Part shown: one piece after another, positions 7,601 to 14,658 of the stretch
Layout: each line of letters starts with the position of its first letter
How positions within the stretch are numbered: the first letter of the stretch is position 1
Virus record (IMG/VR): IMGVR_UViG_3300044621_001275
Coordinates: 1 to 26,519 of that record
DNA: 26,519 bases
Source: a virus
Reading direction: 5' to 3' (one strand)
The notes under the pieces: generated by a model
What the model was told of the DNA's origin: nothing
Seen by the model: only the letters and a program-made list of their open reading frames with translations
Databases searched by the model: none
Made by a program: the position numbers and the translations under genes

Positions 7601-8505
7601 AAGAAAATATTAAGAACAATATTAAACCCGTAGTCATTGAATATTGTAATTACGGATCTTACGAAGTTCAGAAAAAACAAATTATAGATTTAGTAGGCAA
7701 AGATAATTTTCACACTTTTGGAAATCATTGGGATTTAGATTTAGAATATAAAATTAAATCTTTAGATCTTATAAAATTAATTGATAGTATTAATCCTTCA
7801 GTCATCCATTTAAACGAAATTTCTGAAGCTTTTAGTTTAAAAAATATAACTCAATTGTTATTTGATTATCTGTACTCTAAAGACAGATCTTTTAAGATTG
7901 TTGAAACGTCGCATACTTCTGATTTTAACTTCGCTAATAAAAAATATTTACCAGATAGATTTGATTTTTGTACTCCATACCATTTAGAAAAAACCAAACA
8001 CTTAAATGTAGAAAAAAATATTGTTGAAATGACTATACCAAATAAGCTTAGACCAAACAGATCAGAAAAACTAAAAAAATTAGGTTTATCGGAAAATTAT
8101 TTTCATGTTTTAAACGTCGGACTATTCACAAAAGATAAAAATCAAAAATATTTATTTGAATTAGCTGAAAGACTTCAAGATAAAAAGATCATGTTTCATT
8201 TCGTTGGTAACACATGTTATTATAATGATTGTGGAATAACGGACGCCCAAAAGAATTTAAAAAATAATATATTATGGGAAGAACGTGACGATGTTGACTC
8301 ATTCATGTCTTGTATGGATTTATTCGCTTTTCCATCTTTAAAAGAATTGAATCCGATATCAATTAAAGAAGCATTAAGTTGGAACATGCCGTGTTATATA
8401 AATCGTCTTGAAACTTATGGTGCAAAATACGATAATCATCCGTTAATAAACTACATCGAAAACGATAATTTATTTAATCTATTAAATAATATACCTTATG
8501 TATAA
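4672..8505 (+). CDS. Four-domain glycosyltransferase/methyltransferase fusion (1277 aa)
   Basis: Four catalytic domains are readable in order. (1) Residues 1 to about 310: a GT-A-like domain with DAD at 102-104 in CYVDADCIA. (2) About 319-640: a GT9/heptosyltransferase-like GT-B domain opening with HSTSLGDT and carrying TMDSGLLHLAG near 530, followed by several Cys residues. (3) About 750-945: an FkbM-type methyltransferase with VVVDIGSN (764-772) and KVDCEGGE around 881. (4) About 955-1277: a GT4-like GT-B domain with LAPHLSTGG, NVGLFTKDKNQ and the EX7E pair in KELNPISIKEAL. A beta-rich linker lies at about 650-750. I chose the ATG at 4672, one base after the preceding stop; an ATG 27 bases upstream lies inside that gene. 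Fusing transfer and methylation steps suggests assembly of a defined methylated glycan by one polypeptide. It overlaps the next gene by eight bases. Confidence 0.85.
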   Translation: MNYFITHSDKNYVEVAEKLFKSLESHSNYKILYYTVNFKYKNTFSNVIPVYYKTDFKQTSDFTEERGINNNSELVRANLLFLKSKICNESLKNQNHNFCYVDADCIAIENCDEIFDNVDKITSYPLLGENCHQYMIYNGKGDPFLPDGTLDLNLCLEEPLLKKLNIPISKRSSLYRQSNILLFNKKCSNVINEWEKICYNSVVTSEWNKYACFNDETVLNCILWRDNMNDHLSQISINIPAKNDDGNFVEPKKLNDFINAYKNPKDNDIYCGTFCKIPSKDKINNIKFLHGRVSEDQFEYINKILTNQNTMQQNKKSKYVYLIHSTSLGDTIASTPVLRKLYNSYGCKIDVVTYHSEIFKKNPYVNNVFEFSSFDLTQTAYKEKFESFFGVGGIKNNLGVEKKHNTIDIRQFHAIDLGFMLNNDEMQYDFISDDYINIDDLPEKYVCIHAANTWPSRTYSDEKFTQLIDDLNKNNIPVVLVGKNSIEHGFYIVDKKTKKITIKNGLDLTNKLNLSQCWHVINKSICFITMDSGLLHLAGTTDTNIIQLGSSINNKLRAPYRNGSQDYKYKYISGTCGIFCASDIKYGVKEWGTIQGIPPLINCLENKNTFECHPNPLDVYNYIINNFANSFDSKIDLYYLDKNNCNNITIHYRSKNCNVHNCNIKVLDIQTKTILYECFMDIKEGENYWTNLGYISYIITNDIRVVFTDEDTIIFNEIYKIHEQDRKTPVSHLSFNYDLHSCNLYEIYIYKEYEYQDIKLEKNDVVVDIGSNLSTFICYALENKASKVYSCEPTSYCLSVINKYFKDNDKVVINDCAISDKNGYTFIDILKEGSGANKISTVDANDKNAYQGCHKEKVKTQTFKSFLKNNKIEKIDFLKVDCEGGEIFIFVDENKDFFKNKVHKIAMEYHNEQKDDIIAYLKSLNYEVFEKIHNNNDFILGAIYAKNKNFNKQPVTLFLAPHLSTGGSPAYLKWLIEENIKNNIKPVVIEYCNYGSYEVQKKQIIDLVGKDNFHTFGNHWDLDLEYKIKSLDLIKLIDSINPSVIHLNEISEAFSLKNITQLLFDYLYSKDRSFKIVETSHTSDFNFANKKYLPDRFDFCTPYHLEKTKHLNVEKNIVEMTIPNKLRPNRSEKLKKLGLSENYFHVLNVGLFTKDKNQKYLFELAERLQDKKIMFHFVGNTCYYNDCGITDAQKNLKNNILWEERDDVDSFMSCMDLFAFPSLKELNPISIKEALSWNMPCYINRLETYGAKYDNHPLINYIENDNLFNLLNNIPYV

Positions 8506-10573
8506 CCATAAATTTGGAATAGTAACGTCATTTTATAATTCAGAGAAATATGTTGATGAGGTTTTTGAATCCATATCGAATCAAACGTATAAAAATTGGA
8601 TTTATTTCGTTACTGATGATGAAAGCACTGACGGAACAAAAGAAAAAATACTTAAGTATTGCGATAATATTAAAGTATTTTATGTCGAACAAAAATTTAA
8701 GAAAGAAATGTTTTGGCAACCACAGCGTTTTGTAACTGAAGACTGCGATTACGTTATAACAATGGATTCAGATGATTATGTATTGCCTAAAGCTTTAGAG
8801 GTTTATAATAATGCTTTAAATAAATATAAGAATAATAATATAGTATTTATATCTTGCGATTCAGCTTGGATGAGTGAGGATTTCAATCATTTATTGAATT
8901 ATACATATGTATATCATAATAAATCTTATTATTTAAATGACAACGATGTAGAAAGAAATACGCGAGGCATTGATAGAGTCTCTCCAAATACTTTTGGAAG
9001 TTTTCGTGGGATAAAAAATATTAAAGATTTAGATTTTGGAGTGAATTCTTATAATGCCGCAGGTAATAACGATATATTGCATACTGGATTATTACAAAAT
9101 TTAGGAAATTCATTACTTGTTCAAAGAAATTTATATAAATATAGATATAGAACGTCAAGCATATCGCATAAGATGTTAGATGACACCGAATGGCATCATA
9201 CAACAGTTATAAGAGATATTTTAAAAGATGAAGTGAAAAATTTTGATTGTCGAGTGGTTAATATGCAATTTAAAAATCTTTATAACGATTTTGCCGCTTT
9301 ATTAATATGCGATGATTTAGGAAACATTAATTCTAATTATAGAATTAATTTAATAACTAAATTTATTAATAAAGATTTTGATCATTTAAAAAATATTTAC
9401 AAAGAACATTTTATTGATATAAATAATTTTATTGATGATTTTGATTTTTATGTTGTCAATTTAACTGATTACGATTTAAATGATCGTATGGAAATAAGTA
9501 AAATTTTTAATTATATAAAATCTAAAAATTATTATAAAATAGTTGTTTATAATCACGATAAAAGAACATCGTTGGAGATAGAGGTTGATCCTAGTTTATG
9601 CACTAATCAGATGAATAAAATAGTTTCAGAAAATCTTTTAGAATATTTTTGGACGACATATTATAGAAAGTATTCTTGTTTAAGTAGTAATCAAAATTAT
9701 ATTGTTGCTGATAATTCTATAAATATTATAAATGAATCTGGAAGTTTAGGTGATAGTATAGCGTGGATTCCAATTGTGAATGAATTCGCTATTCAAAAAA
9801 GATCAAAAGTTAATTTATACACACCAAATAAAGAGCTATTTATAAACGAATATCCAATGATTAATTTTTATGATTATTGTGAAAAACCTTCTGATGATAA
9901 GAAAGGTGTTTATAAAATAGGCTGTTTTAATGAAAACGATTGGAAACCTTACTCTTTACAAGAAATTGCGAGCAATATTTTAGGAATCAAATATGAAGAA
10001 AAAAAATGCAAATTAAATTTTGATAAAACAAAAAAATCTAATTTTAATAAAAAATACGTTTGTATAGCGACTCAATCTACCGCCCAGTGCAAATATTGGA
10101 ATAATAAGGAAGGATGGACTAAAGTTGTAAGTTATTTAAATTCACTTGGTTACGATGTGGTATGCATCGATAAACATTATAGTTATGGGGCGAAAGGCAT
10201 AATGAATATTATTCCTGAAAACGTCATAAATAAAACTGGAGATTTACCGCTGGAAGATAGAATAAATGATTTATATCATTGTGAATTTTTTATAGGTTTA
10301 GGATCTGGCTTGTCATGGTTAGCGTGGGCTTGCGAAAAACCTGTTATAATGATTTCTGGATTTTCAGATCCTAAGTCTGAATTTTATACGCCATATCGAG
10401 TTCATAATAAAAATGTTTGTAACAGTTGTTGGAGCGATTTGAATTGTACGTTCGATAGGTCGAATTGGCTTTGGTGTCCTAGAGACAAAGATTTTGAATG
10501 CTCACGCGAAATAACATTTGACATGGTAAAAGAAAAAATAGATCTTTGCATTCAAGATTTGTCAAAGAAATGA
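8498..10573 (+). CDS. Fusion of GT2 glycosyltransferase and TibC/BAHT-type heptosyltransferase
   Basis: Residues 1 to about 250 are a GT2 domain: FGIVTSFYNSEKYVDEVFES, the DDESTDGT loop, and the DxD-like MDSDD at 89-93. After a poorly conserved middle section, residues from about 410 to 691 match bacterial autotransporter O-heptosyltransferases (TibC-like). They carry ESGSLGDS at 413-420, YWNNKEGW, GLGSGLSWLAW at 600-610, and a C-terminal Cys cluster (C641, C644, C660, C668, plus C650) in VCNSC, WCPR and FEC. In TibC, cysteines of this region bind iron. That family transfers heptose to hydroxyl side chains of repetitive surface proteins. Sugar identity here is not inferable. It overlaps its upstream neighbour by 8 bases and its downstream neighbour by 4. 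Confidence 0.82.
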   Translation: MYNHKFGIVTSFYNSEKYVDEVFESISNQTYKNWIYFVTDDESTDGTKEKILKYCDNIKVFYVEQKFKKEMFWQPQRFVTEDCDYVITMDSDDYVLPKALEVYNNALNKYKNNNIVFISCDSAWMSEDFNHLLNYTYVYHNKSYYLNDNDVERNTRGIDRVSPNTFGSFRGIKNIKDLDFGVNSYNAAGNNDILHTGLLQNLGNSLLVQRNLYKYRYRTSSISHKMLDDTEWHHTTVIRDILKDEVKNFDCRVVNMQFKNLYNDFAALLICDDLGNINSNYRINLITKFINKDFDHLKNIYKEHFIDINNFIDDFDFYVVNLTDYDLNDRMEISKIFNYIKSKNYYKIVVYNHDKRTSLEIEVDPSLCTNQMNKIVSENLLEYFWTTYYRKYSCLSSNQNYIVADNSINIINESGSLGDSIAWIPIVNEFAIQKRSKVNLYTPNKELFINEYPMINFYDYCEKPSDDKKGVYKIGCFNENDWKPYSLQEIASNILGIKYEEKKCKLNFDKTKKSNFNKKYVCIATQSTAQCKYWNNKEGWTKVVSYLNSLGYDVVCIDKHYSYGAKGIMNIIPENVINKTGDLPLEDRINDLYHCEFFIGLGSGLSWLAWACEKPVIMISGFSDPKSEFYTPYRVHNKNVCNSCWSDLNCTFDRSNWLWCPRDKDFECSREITFDMVKEKIDLCIQDLSKK

Positions 10574-11394
10574 AAGTTAAAATAACTATAACCACTTCTT
10601 CTTTAGGAGATACCATTGGTGCTGTTGCTCAGGTAAATAAATATCAAAAATTAACAAACAACGAAGTAGGTCTTTATATAAATAATTCTTATATCTGTCT
10701 CTTTAAAGATTCTTATCCTAATATAAAATTTAATCCAATAAATTTTGAATATGAAAATCAAAAATTAATAAATTTTTATTTTGATCGTCCTTTGCAGAAA
10801 GGATTTTCTGATGATTTAGGAATGGAGTACGAAGAAATAAATACAAGAATAGATAATCATATTGGTGCGCGACCAATCAAGCAAAAATATATAACTATTT
10901 CCACTCATTCCACTCATCAAGGTCGTTATTGGAACAACGATAATGGATGGGATAATTTAATAAGATACCTTAAGTCTAAATATGATATTTCTACTGTCTG
11001 TATAGATAGGGATTACTCATTTGGAATAAAATTCTGTATGAATCCCATACCAAAAAAAGCAATTGATCGATCAGGTTTAAATTTAAAAGAATGCGTTAAT
11101 TATATTAATCATTCACAATTTCATGTAGGAACTTCTAATGGATTGTCTTGGTTGGCGCATGGAATTAATAAGCATGTAGTGTTAATATCAAACGTTACTA
11201 AACCTTGGTGTGAATTCACTACAAATGTAACAAGGATTCATGATGATTCTATCTGTAATGGCTGTTTAAATGAAGAACAATTTGACACAACGAATTGGTT
11301 GTGGTGTCCGAGGCAGAAGAATTTTGAATGTACCAAGAAAATTTCTTTTGAAAGTTTTAAATCTAAAATAGATAATTGCATAATTAATTTATGA
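10570..11394 (+). CDS. TibC/BAHT-type heptosyltransferase-like protein, stand-alone
   Basis: The 274-aa product is a second, single-domain copy of the C-terminal half of the preceding protein. Shared features are TSSLGDT (residues 9-15), HQGRYWNNDNGW, TSNGLSWLAHG, and a Cys cluster C229, C232, C246, C254 in ICNGC, LWCPR and FEC, with the same 7-residue last gap. It shows DSICNGC where the neighbour has NVCNSC. Lengths and gaps differ, so this is an old duplication and not a recent one. I chose the ATG at 10570, which overlaps the preceding stop as ATGA; an upstream ATG at 10546 is inside that gene. TibC-type enzymes act as large oligomers, so the two copies could form a mixed assembly. This is inference. 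Confidence 0.8.
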   Translation: MKVKITITTSSLGDTIGAVAQVNKYQKLTNNEVGLYINNSYICLFKDSYPNIKFNPINFEYENQKLINFYFDRPLQKGFSDDLGMEYEEINTRIDNHIGARPIKQKYITISTHSTHQGRYWNNDNGWDNLIRYLKSKYDISTVCIDRDYSFGIKFCMNPIPKKAIDRSGLNLKECVNYINHSQFHVGTSNGLSWLAHGINKHVVLISNVTKPWCEFTTNVTRIHDDSICNGCLNEEQFDTTNWLWCPRQKNFECTKKISFESFKSKIDNCIINL

Positions 11395-11768
11395 TAAATT
11401 TATTAGTAGATGAGGCTTATGCTTTTGATTATCTTAGTATCTTAGAAGTTAAAAAACAAAAATCTTCTATATCTAATGATGCTTGGACCAAATGCTATGC
11501 GTATTTACAAAATCAATTTGATAATGAAAAATGGTCGCACATGATGCGTTCAAAAGAATACGAAAGTATGATTAAAGCTAATGAATTAACATTTGATGCG
11601 GTTGATAAAGCTAAAAATAATGAAGTAACCGCACAACACGTTGATTATTGTAATTATCAAAGACATATAGCAAAACAAAATTTTCAAAAGAAGTTTTTTA
11701 CATCTGATTTGTCTGAGTTAAAGATAGGTTACGAAAAATATATTCATAATAATCACACTGATGTTTAA
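11391..11768 (+). CDS. Helical protein of unknown function in glycosylation cluster
   Basis: The 125-aa product is predicted to be mainly alpha-helical and rich in Lys, Asn and aromatic residues. No catalytic motif, signal peptide or membrane helix is visible, and I do not recognise a family. Its start overlaps the stop of the TibC-like gene (ATGA), so translation is probably coupled and a role with the glycosyltransferases is plausible. Its last 71 bases overlap the 3' end of the leftward GT4 gene, an unusual convergent arrangement for a compact phage genome. Confidence 0.75.
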   Translation: MINLLVDEAYAFDYLSILEVKKQKSSISNDAWTKCYAYLQNQFDNEKWSHMMRSKEYESMIKANELTFDAVDKAKNNEVTAQHVDYCNYQRHIAKQNFQKKFFTSDLSELKIGYEKYIHNNHTDV

Positions 11769-12762
11769 TTGTAAATCTTGAGTTAGCGTTTTTATAACAA
11801 TTTTCAGGATTGATGAACTTATCTATATTTTGAGTGGCATAAATCATATCGTTTGTAGTAGAACATCTTAATCCAGTTTCTCCTTGCAATACCGTTTCGG
11901 TAAAGCCGCCGAAATTTGTTGTAATGGTAGGCGTTCCTGAAAATTGAGCTTCAATAACTGTCCAATTGCATGGCTCCATAAATAACGAAGGAGCAAATAA
12001 AAATTTCGCATCGCTTAGTAAATTCATTCGTTCAATAGGACCAACGAATCCTGCAAATTTACAATGTTTAGTTTCTTTAAGATTCAAGATATTTGGCCCT
12101 GCGAATACGATATCTTGTCCAACATGATTGCAGATATCATAAGCAAGTTGTGCGCCTTTTTCTTCTATAACCCTGCCTAAAAATAATGCTGTATTTGATT
12201 TTTCTTTTTTGTATATGAAGTCGTCAGGATCAAAGCCGGGATAAACAACATATTCGCATCCTAATTCAACGTGTGTTTTAGAATGACCATGCATTTTATG
12301 CATTTGACTATATGTTTCAAACATCTTGATTGGCGCGAACATGCTATCATAACCTATACTTGGTTCTACTACTATAGCTTTGTCGTAAAAATGTTTAACA
12401 CATGATTCATGCGCGAACCCAAACCAGCATAATATAAATTCATTACTTGATTTTATTCTTTTGTTTAACTCTGTAACACAATTGTCATTAAACACATTAA
12501 CCGCTTTTGTATTGACGTTTTGATCAAAACCTTTAGTCTTCCAATCATTTAAGTTGCCATAGCTATTAATTAATATATCATTATTAGTAACATTAATATG
12601 TTCTGTGCAATTAACAATAGAGTTTTCGTGACCATAATGATAAACAGTATGACCCCTCTTAGTCATTTCGTCGCAAAACTTATAAACTTTTTGCACAAAA
12701 GCACATAATGAAACATCTTTTCTAGTAGGCGAGTAAGGAACGCTCAAACAGTGAAAAATCAT
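11698..12762 (-). CDS. GT4-family glycosyltransferase, leftward
   Basis: The 354-aa product is a GT-B retaining transferase. Its N-terminal half starts MIFHCLSVPYSP and includes KRGHTVYHYG. The C-terminal half has ALFLGRVIEEKGAQLA (donor-binding loop) and FAPSLFMEPCNWTVIEAQFSGTP, whose E-x7-E pair matches the GT4 motif, then TTNFGGFTETVLQGETG. Catalytic features look intact. Donor and acceptor are unknown. It is the only sizeable gene read leftward, sitting between the coupled rightward cassette and phoH. The 27-base divergent gap to phoH contains TATAAATA in its orientation. Opposite orientation and A/T-rich composition fit separate acquisition of a glycosylation gene. Confidence 0.85.
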   Translation of the reverse strand: MIFHCLSVPYSPTRKDVSLCAFVQKVYKFCDEMTKRGHTVYHYGHENSIVNCTEHINVTNNDILINSYGNLNDWKTKGFDQNVNTKAVNVFNDNCVTELNKRIKSSNEFILCWFGFAHESCVKHFYDKAIVVEPSIGYDSMFAPIKMFETYSQMHKMHGHSKTHVELGCEYVVYPGFDPDDFIYKKEKSNTALFLGRVIEEKGAQLAYDICNHVGQDIVFAGPNILNLKETKHCKFAGFVGPIERMNLLSDAKFLFAPSLFMEPCNWTVIEAQFSGTPTITTNFGGFTETVLQGETGLRCSTTNDMIYATQNIDKFINPENCYKNANSRFTIKHQCDYYEYIFRNLSLTQTNQM

Positions 12763-12789
12763 ATATAATAGTGTAAATTTATTTATAGT
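12763..12789. promoter_or_regulatory. 27-bp divergent gap with possible promoter elements
   Basis: This short gap separates the starts of the leftward GT4 gene and phoH. The minus strand carries TATAAATA (12780-12787), identical to the T4 late-promoter core, 17 bases before the GT4 ATG. The + strand carries GTGTAA (12771-12776), 19 bases before the phoH ATG. GTGTAA recurs 14-19 bases before several other starts that follow gaps. Both assignments rest on motif matching alone. Confidence 0.4.
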
Positions 12790-13539
12790 ATGTCAATCAA
12801 AAAGAAAAAAATTCAAAAAGAAAAACACGATCTGAACGACATTATCTCAAATAATAGTTTTAAATCGACTAAATTAACAATTAAGAATTTTAATTTAACG
12901 GATAAGCAAAAAAGTTTTACTCAAATAGCTTTTGATAAAAATACTAAAATTGTTTTTATTAATGGACCTGCCGGAAGTTCTAAAACATTTTTGGCTGTTT
13001 ATTGTGCATTGCATATGTTAAATATGAATTCAAAGTACGAGATCAAATACATTAGAACAATCGTCGAGTCTGGAGAAAGAGGCTTAGGTTCTTTGCCTGG
13101 AACTGTAGATGAAAAGTTTAATCCTTTTATGATACCACTGTATGATAAGTTGGATGAACTTATTCCCATGTCTCAATCAAAATATCTTGAAACTAGTGGT
13201 ATTATAGAGGCTTTGCCTGTGAACTTCTTAAGAGGTGCTACATGGAACGAGAAGATCATTATTGCAGACGAATCTCAGAACTATAGCAGCAAGGAGTTGA
13301 TTACTCTTCTCACTCGTATTGGCGAGAATACTAAAATGTTTATCTGCGGAGACGCTATGCAATCAGACATTGGAAACAAATCTGGTTTTATGAAAATTTA
13401 TGATTTGTTCAATAATAAAGACAGCGAAGAAAGAGGTATTTATTGTTTTGAATTTAATGAAGAAGATATTATGCGTAGTGAGATTCTTAAATACATCGTT
13501 CATTCTCTTAAGAGATTAGATAAAACAAACATTCATTGA
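12790..13539 (+). CDS. phoH: PhoH-like P-loop ATPase
   Basis: The 249-aa product belongs to the PhoH family, common in phage genomes and thought to be an ATPase with RNA- or helicase-related activity. The Walker A motif GPAGSSKT is at residues 59-66. The segment ESGERGLGSLPGTVDEKFNPFM and the Walker B IIIADESQN (D160, E161) follow in the order typical of the family. CGDAMQSDI resembles the sensor region. A Lys-rich N-terminal extension of about 35 residues precedes the core. It lies 10 bases before the zinc-ribbon gene. Its role in infection is unknown; nucleic-acid metabolism is likely. Confidence 0.9.
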   Translation: MSIKKKKIQKEKHDLNDIISNNSFKSTKLTIKNFNLTDKQKSFTQIAFDKNTKIVFINGPAGSSKTFLAVYCALHMLNMNSKYEIKYIRTIVESGERGLGSLPGTVDEKFNPFMIPLYDKLDELIPMSQSKYLETSGIIEALPVNFLRGATWNEKIIIADESQNYSSKELITLLTRIGENTKMFICGDAMQSDIGNKSGFMKIYDLFNNKDSEERGIYCFEFNEEDIMRSEILKYIVHSLKRLDKTNIH

Positions 13540-13549
13540 TATAATAACC

Positions 13550-13954
13550 ATGAGTAATATTTACTGTTCAAGTTGCGGAACAAAACATGCCCAAGGCTCT
13601 AAATTCTGTACTAACTGTGGGGTTTCTTTGGGAGGATTTGCAAACATCAGTAAACCGACTTTACAAAATTCACTACAATCGAGATCTACCTCTCGCAAAC
13701 AAAATACAGAAGTCGATGAAGATGGTATTCCCACTGTATTCGTTAGACCATCGAAGCTTTCATACGAAATAGAAAAACCAGCAGGTAATAAATATTTAGG
13801 AAAAGATTTATTTAACGCTCCTCCAGTCGATCCAAGTGAAAGAATAAATTCAAGACCGAATTCCAATTATAGAAAACTAAGTAAAGAAGAATTTTTAAGT
13901 CAGTCGTTGAAGGAGTGTAGTTCGCGCCCAATACAAGACATAGATGAATCGTAA
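13550..13954 (+). CDS. Zinc-ribbon protein of unknown function
   Basis: The first 24 residues form a short zinc ribbon: C6-x2-C9 and C20-x2-C23, in YCSSCGTKHAQGSKFCTNCG. The remaining 110 residues are Ser/Pro/Arg/Lys-rich and probably flexible. The fold suggests nucleic-acid or protein binding. Its position between phoH and the sigma-like gene hints at a transcription or RNA role, which is inference. It overlaps the next start by 11 bases. Confidence 0.75.
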   Translation: MSNIYCSSCGTKHAQGSKFCTNCGVSLGGFANISKPTLQNSLQSRSTSRKQNTEVDEDGIPTVFVRPSKLSYEIEKPAGNKYLGKDLFNAPPVDPSERINSRPNSNYRKLSKEEFLSQSLKECSSRPIQDIDES

Positions 13955-14657
13955 AAAGAAAAATTTTGAAGACATGTATGAGATTATTAACCAAGTAATC
14001 AAAAAGCGCAGAAACAAGTGGAAGTTAAAAGCGATTACTTGGTTTGATTTTGAAGATATAGAGCAAGTCATTAAACTTCATATATATAAAAAATGGCATC
14101 TGTGGGATCAATCGCGAGCGATTGAACCTTGGGTGAATCGTATAGTCACGAATCAAATTAGAAATATTATACGCAATAATTATACAAGTTTTGCGCGTCC
14201 TTGTTTGTCTTGTCCATTTAATCAAAATAAAGAAGGTGATTCTGGAATAGAAATGTCATGTGGTTTTACAACTAGCGGCAAACAATGTAATGAATGTCCA
14301 TTATACGCTAAATGGGAGAAAGTAAAAAAATCCGCTTACGATGTTAAGATGACCGTGAGTTTAGAGAATCATAAAAATTATTTTATGAATTGTGAATCAA
14401 GCATAAGTTATGATTATAAAAACGCTGAAAGTAAACTTCATGGTTTAATGAAAAACAATTTAGGAGATAAGCATTTCTTTATTTATAAAATGTTTTTTAT
14501 AGATAATCTTAGCGATGATCAAGTAGCCCAAGTGTTAAAGTTTAAAACAAGCGAAAAAGGAAGAAAAGCGGGTTACAAACAAATAAAAAATTTAAAAAAA
14601 ATGTTGTATGTGAAAGCTCAATTGTTATTAAAAGAAAACGATATATTCTCATCTTAA
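13944..14657 (+). CDS. Sigma-70-like factor with cysteine cluster
   Basis: The 237-aa product has the pattern of a reduced phage sigma factor. Residues about 30-80 (FEDIEQVIKLHIYKKWHLWDQS... EPWVNRIVTNQIRNIIRNNY) resemble region 2, which binds RNA polymerase and melts the -10 region. Residues about 185-225 (DNLSDDQVAQVL, GYKQIKNLKKML) resemble a region 4 helix-turn-helix. Between them is a Cys-rich insert (C87, C90, C106, C115, C118) that looks metal-binding and is not part of ordinary sigma factors. By analogy with T4 gp55 it could direct RNA polymerase to late promoters. The promoter motif it would use is not known. It is followed one base later by the next gene. Confidence 0.7.
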   Translation: MNRKKKNFEDMYEIINQVIKKRRNKWKLKAITWFDFEDIEQVIKLHIYKKWHLWDQSRAIEPWVNRIVTNQIRNIIRNNYTSFARPCLSCPFNQNKEGDSGIEMSCGFTTSGKQCNECPLYAKWEKVKKSAYDVKMTVSLENHKNYFMNCESSISYDYKNAESKLHGLMKNNLGDKHFFIYKMFFIDNLSDDQVAQVLKFKTSEKGRKAGYKQIKNLKKMLYVKAQLLLKENDIFSS

Positions 14658-14658
14658 T

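Noticed and set aside
10546-10569. Upstream ATG for the stand-alone TibC-like protein
   Set aside because: The ATG at 10570 overlaps the preceding stop as ATGA, like neighbouring gene joints, and starts the first beta strand directly.
13561-13866. Leftward 101-aa frame
   Set aside because: It is antisense to the zinc-ribbon gene, whose Cys spacing and position in a coupled rightward operon are convincing.
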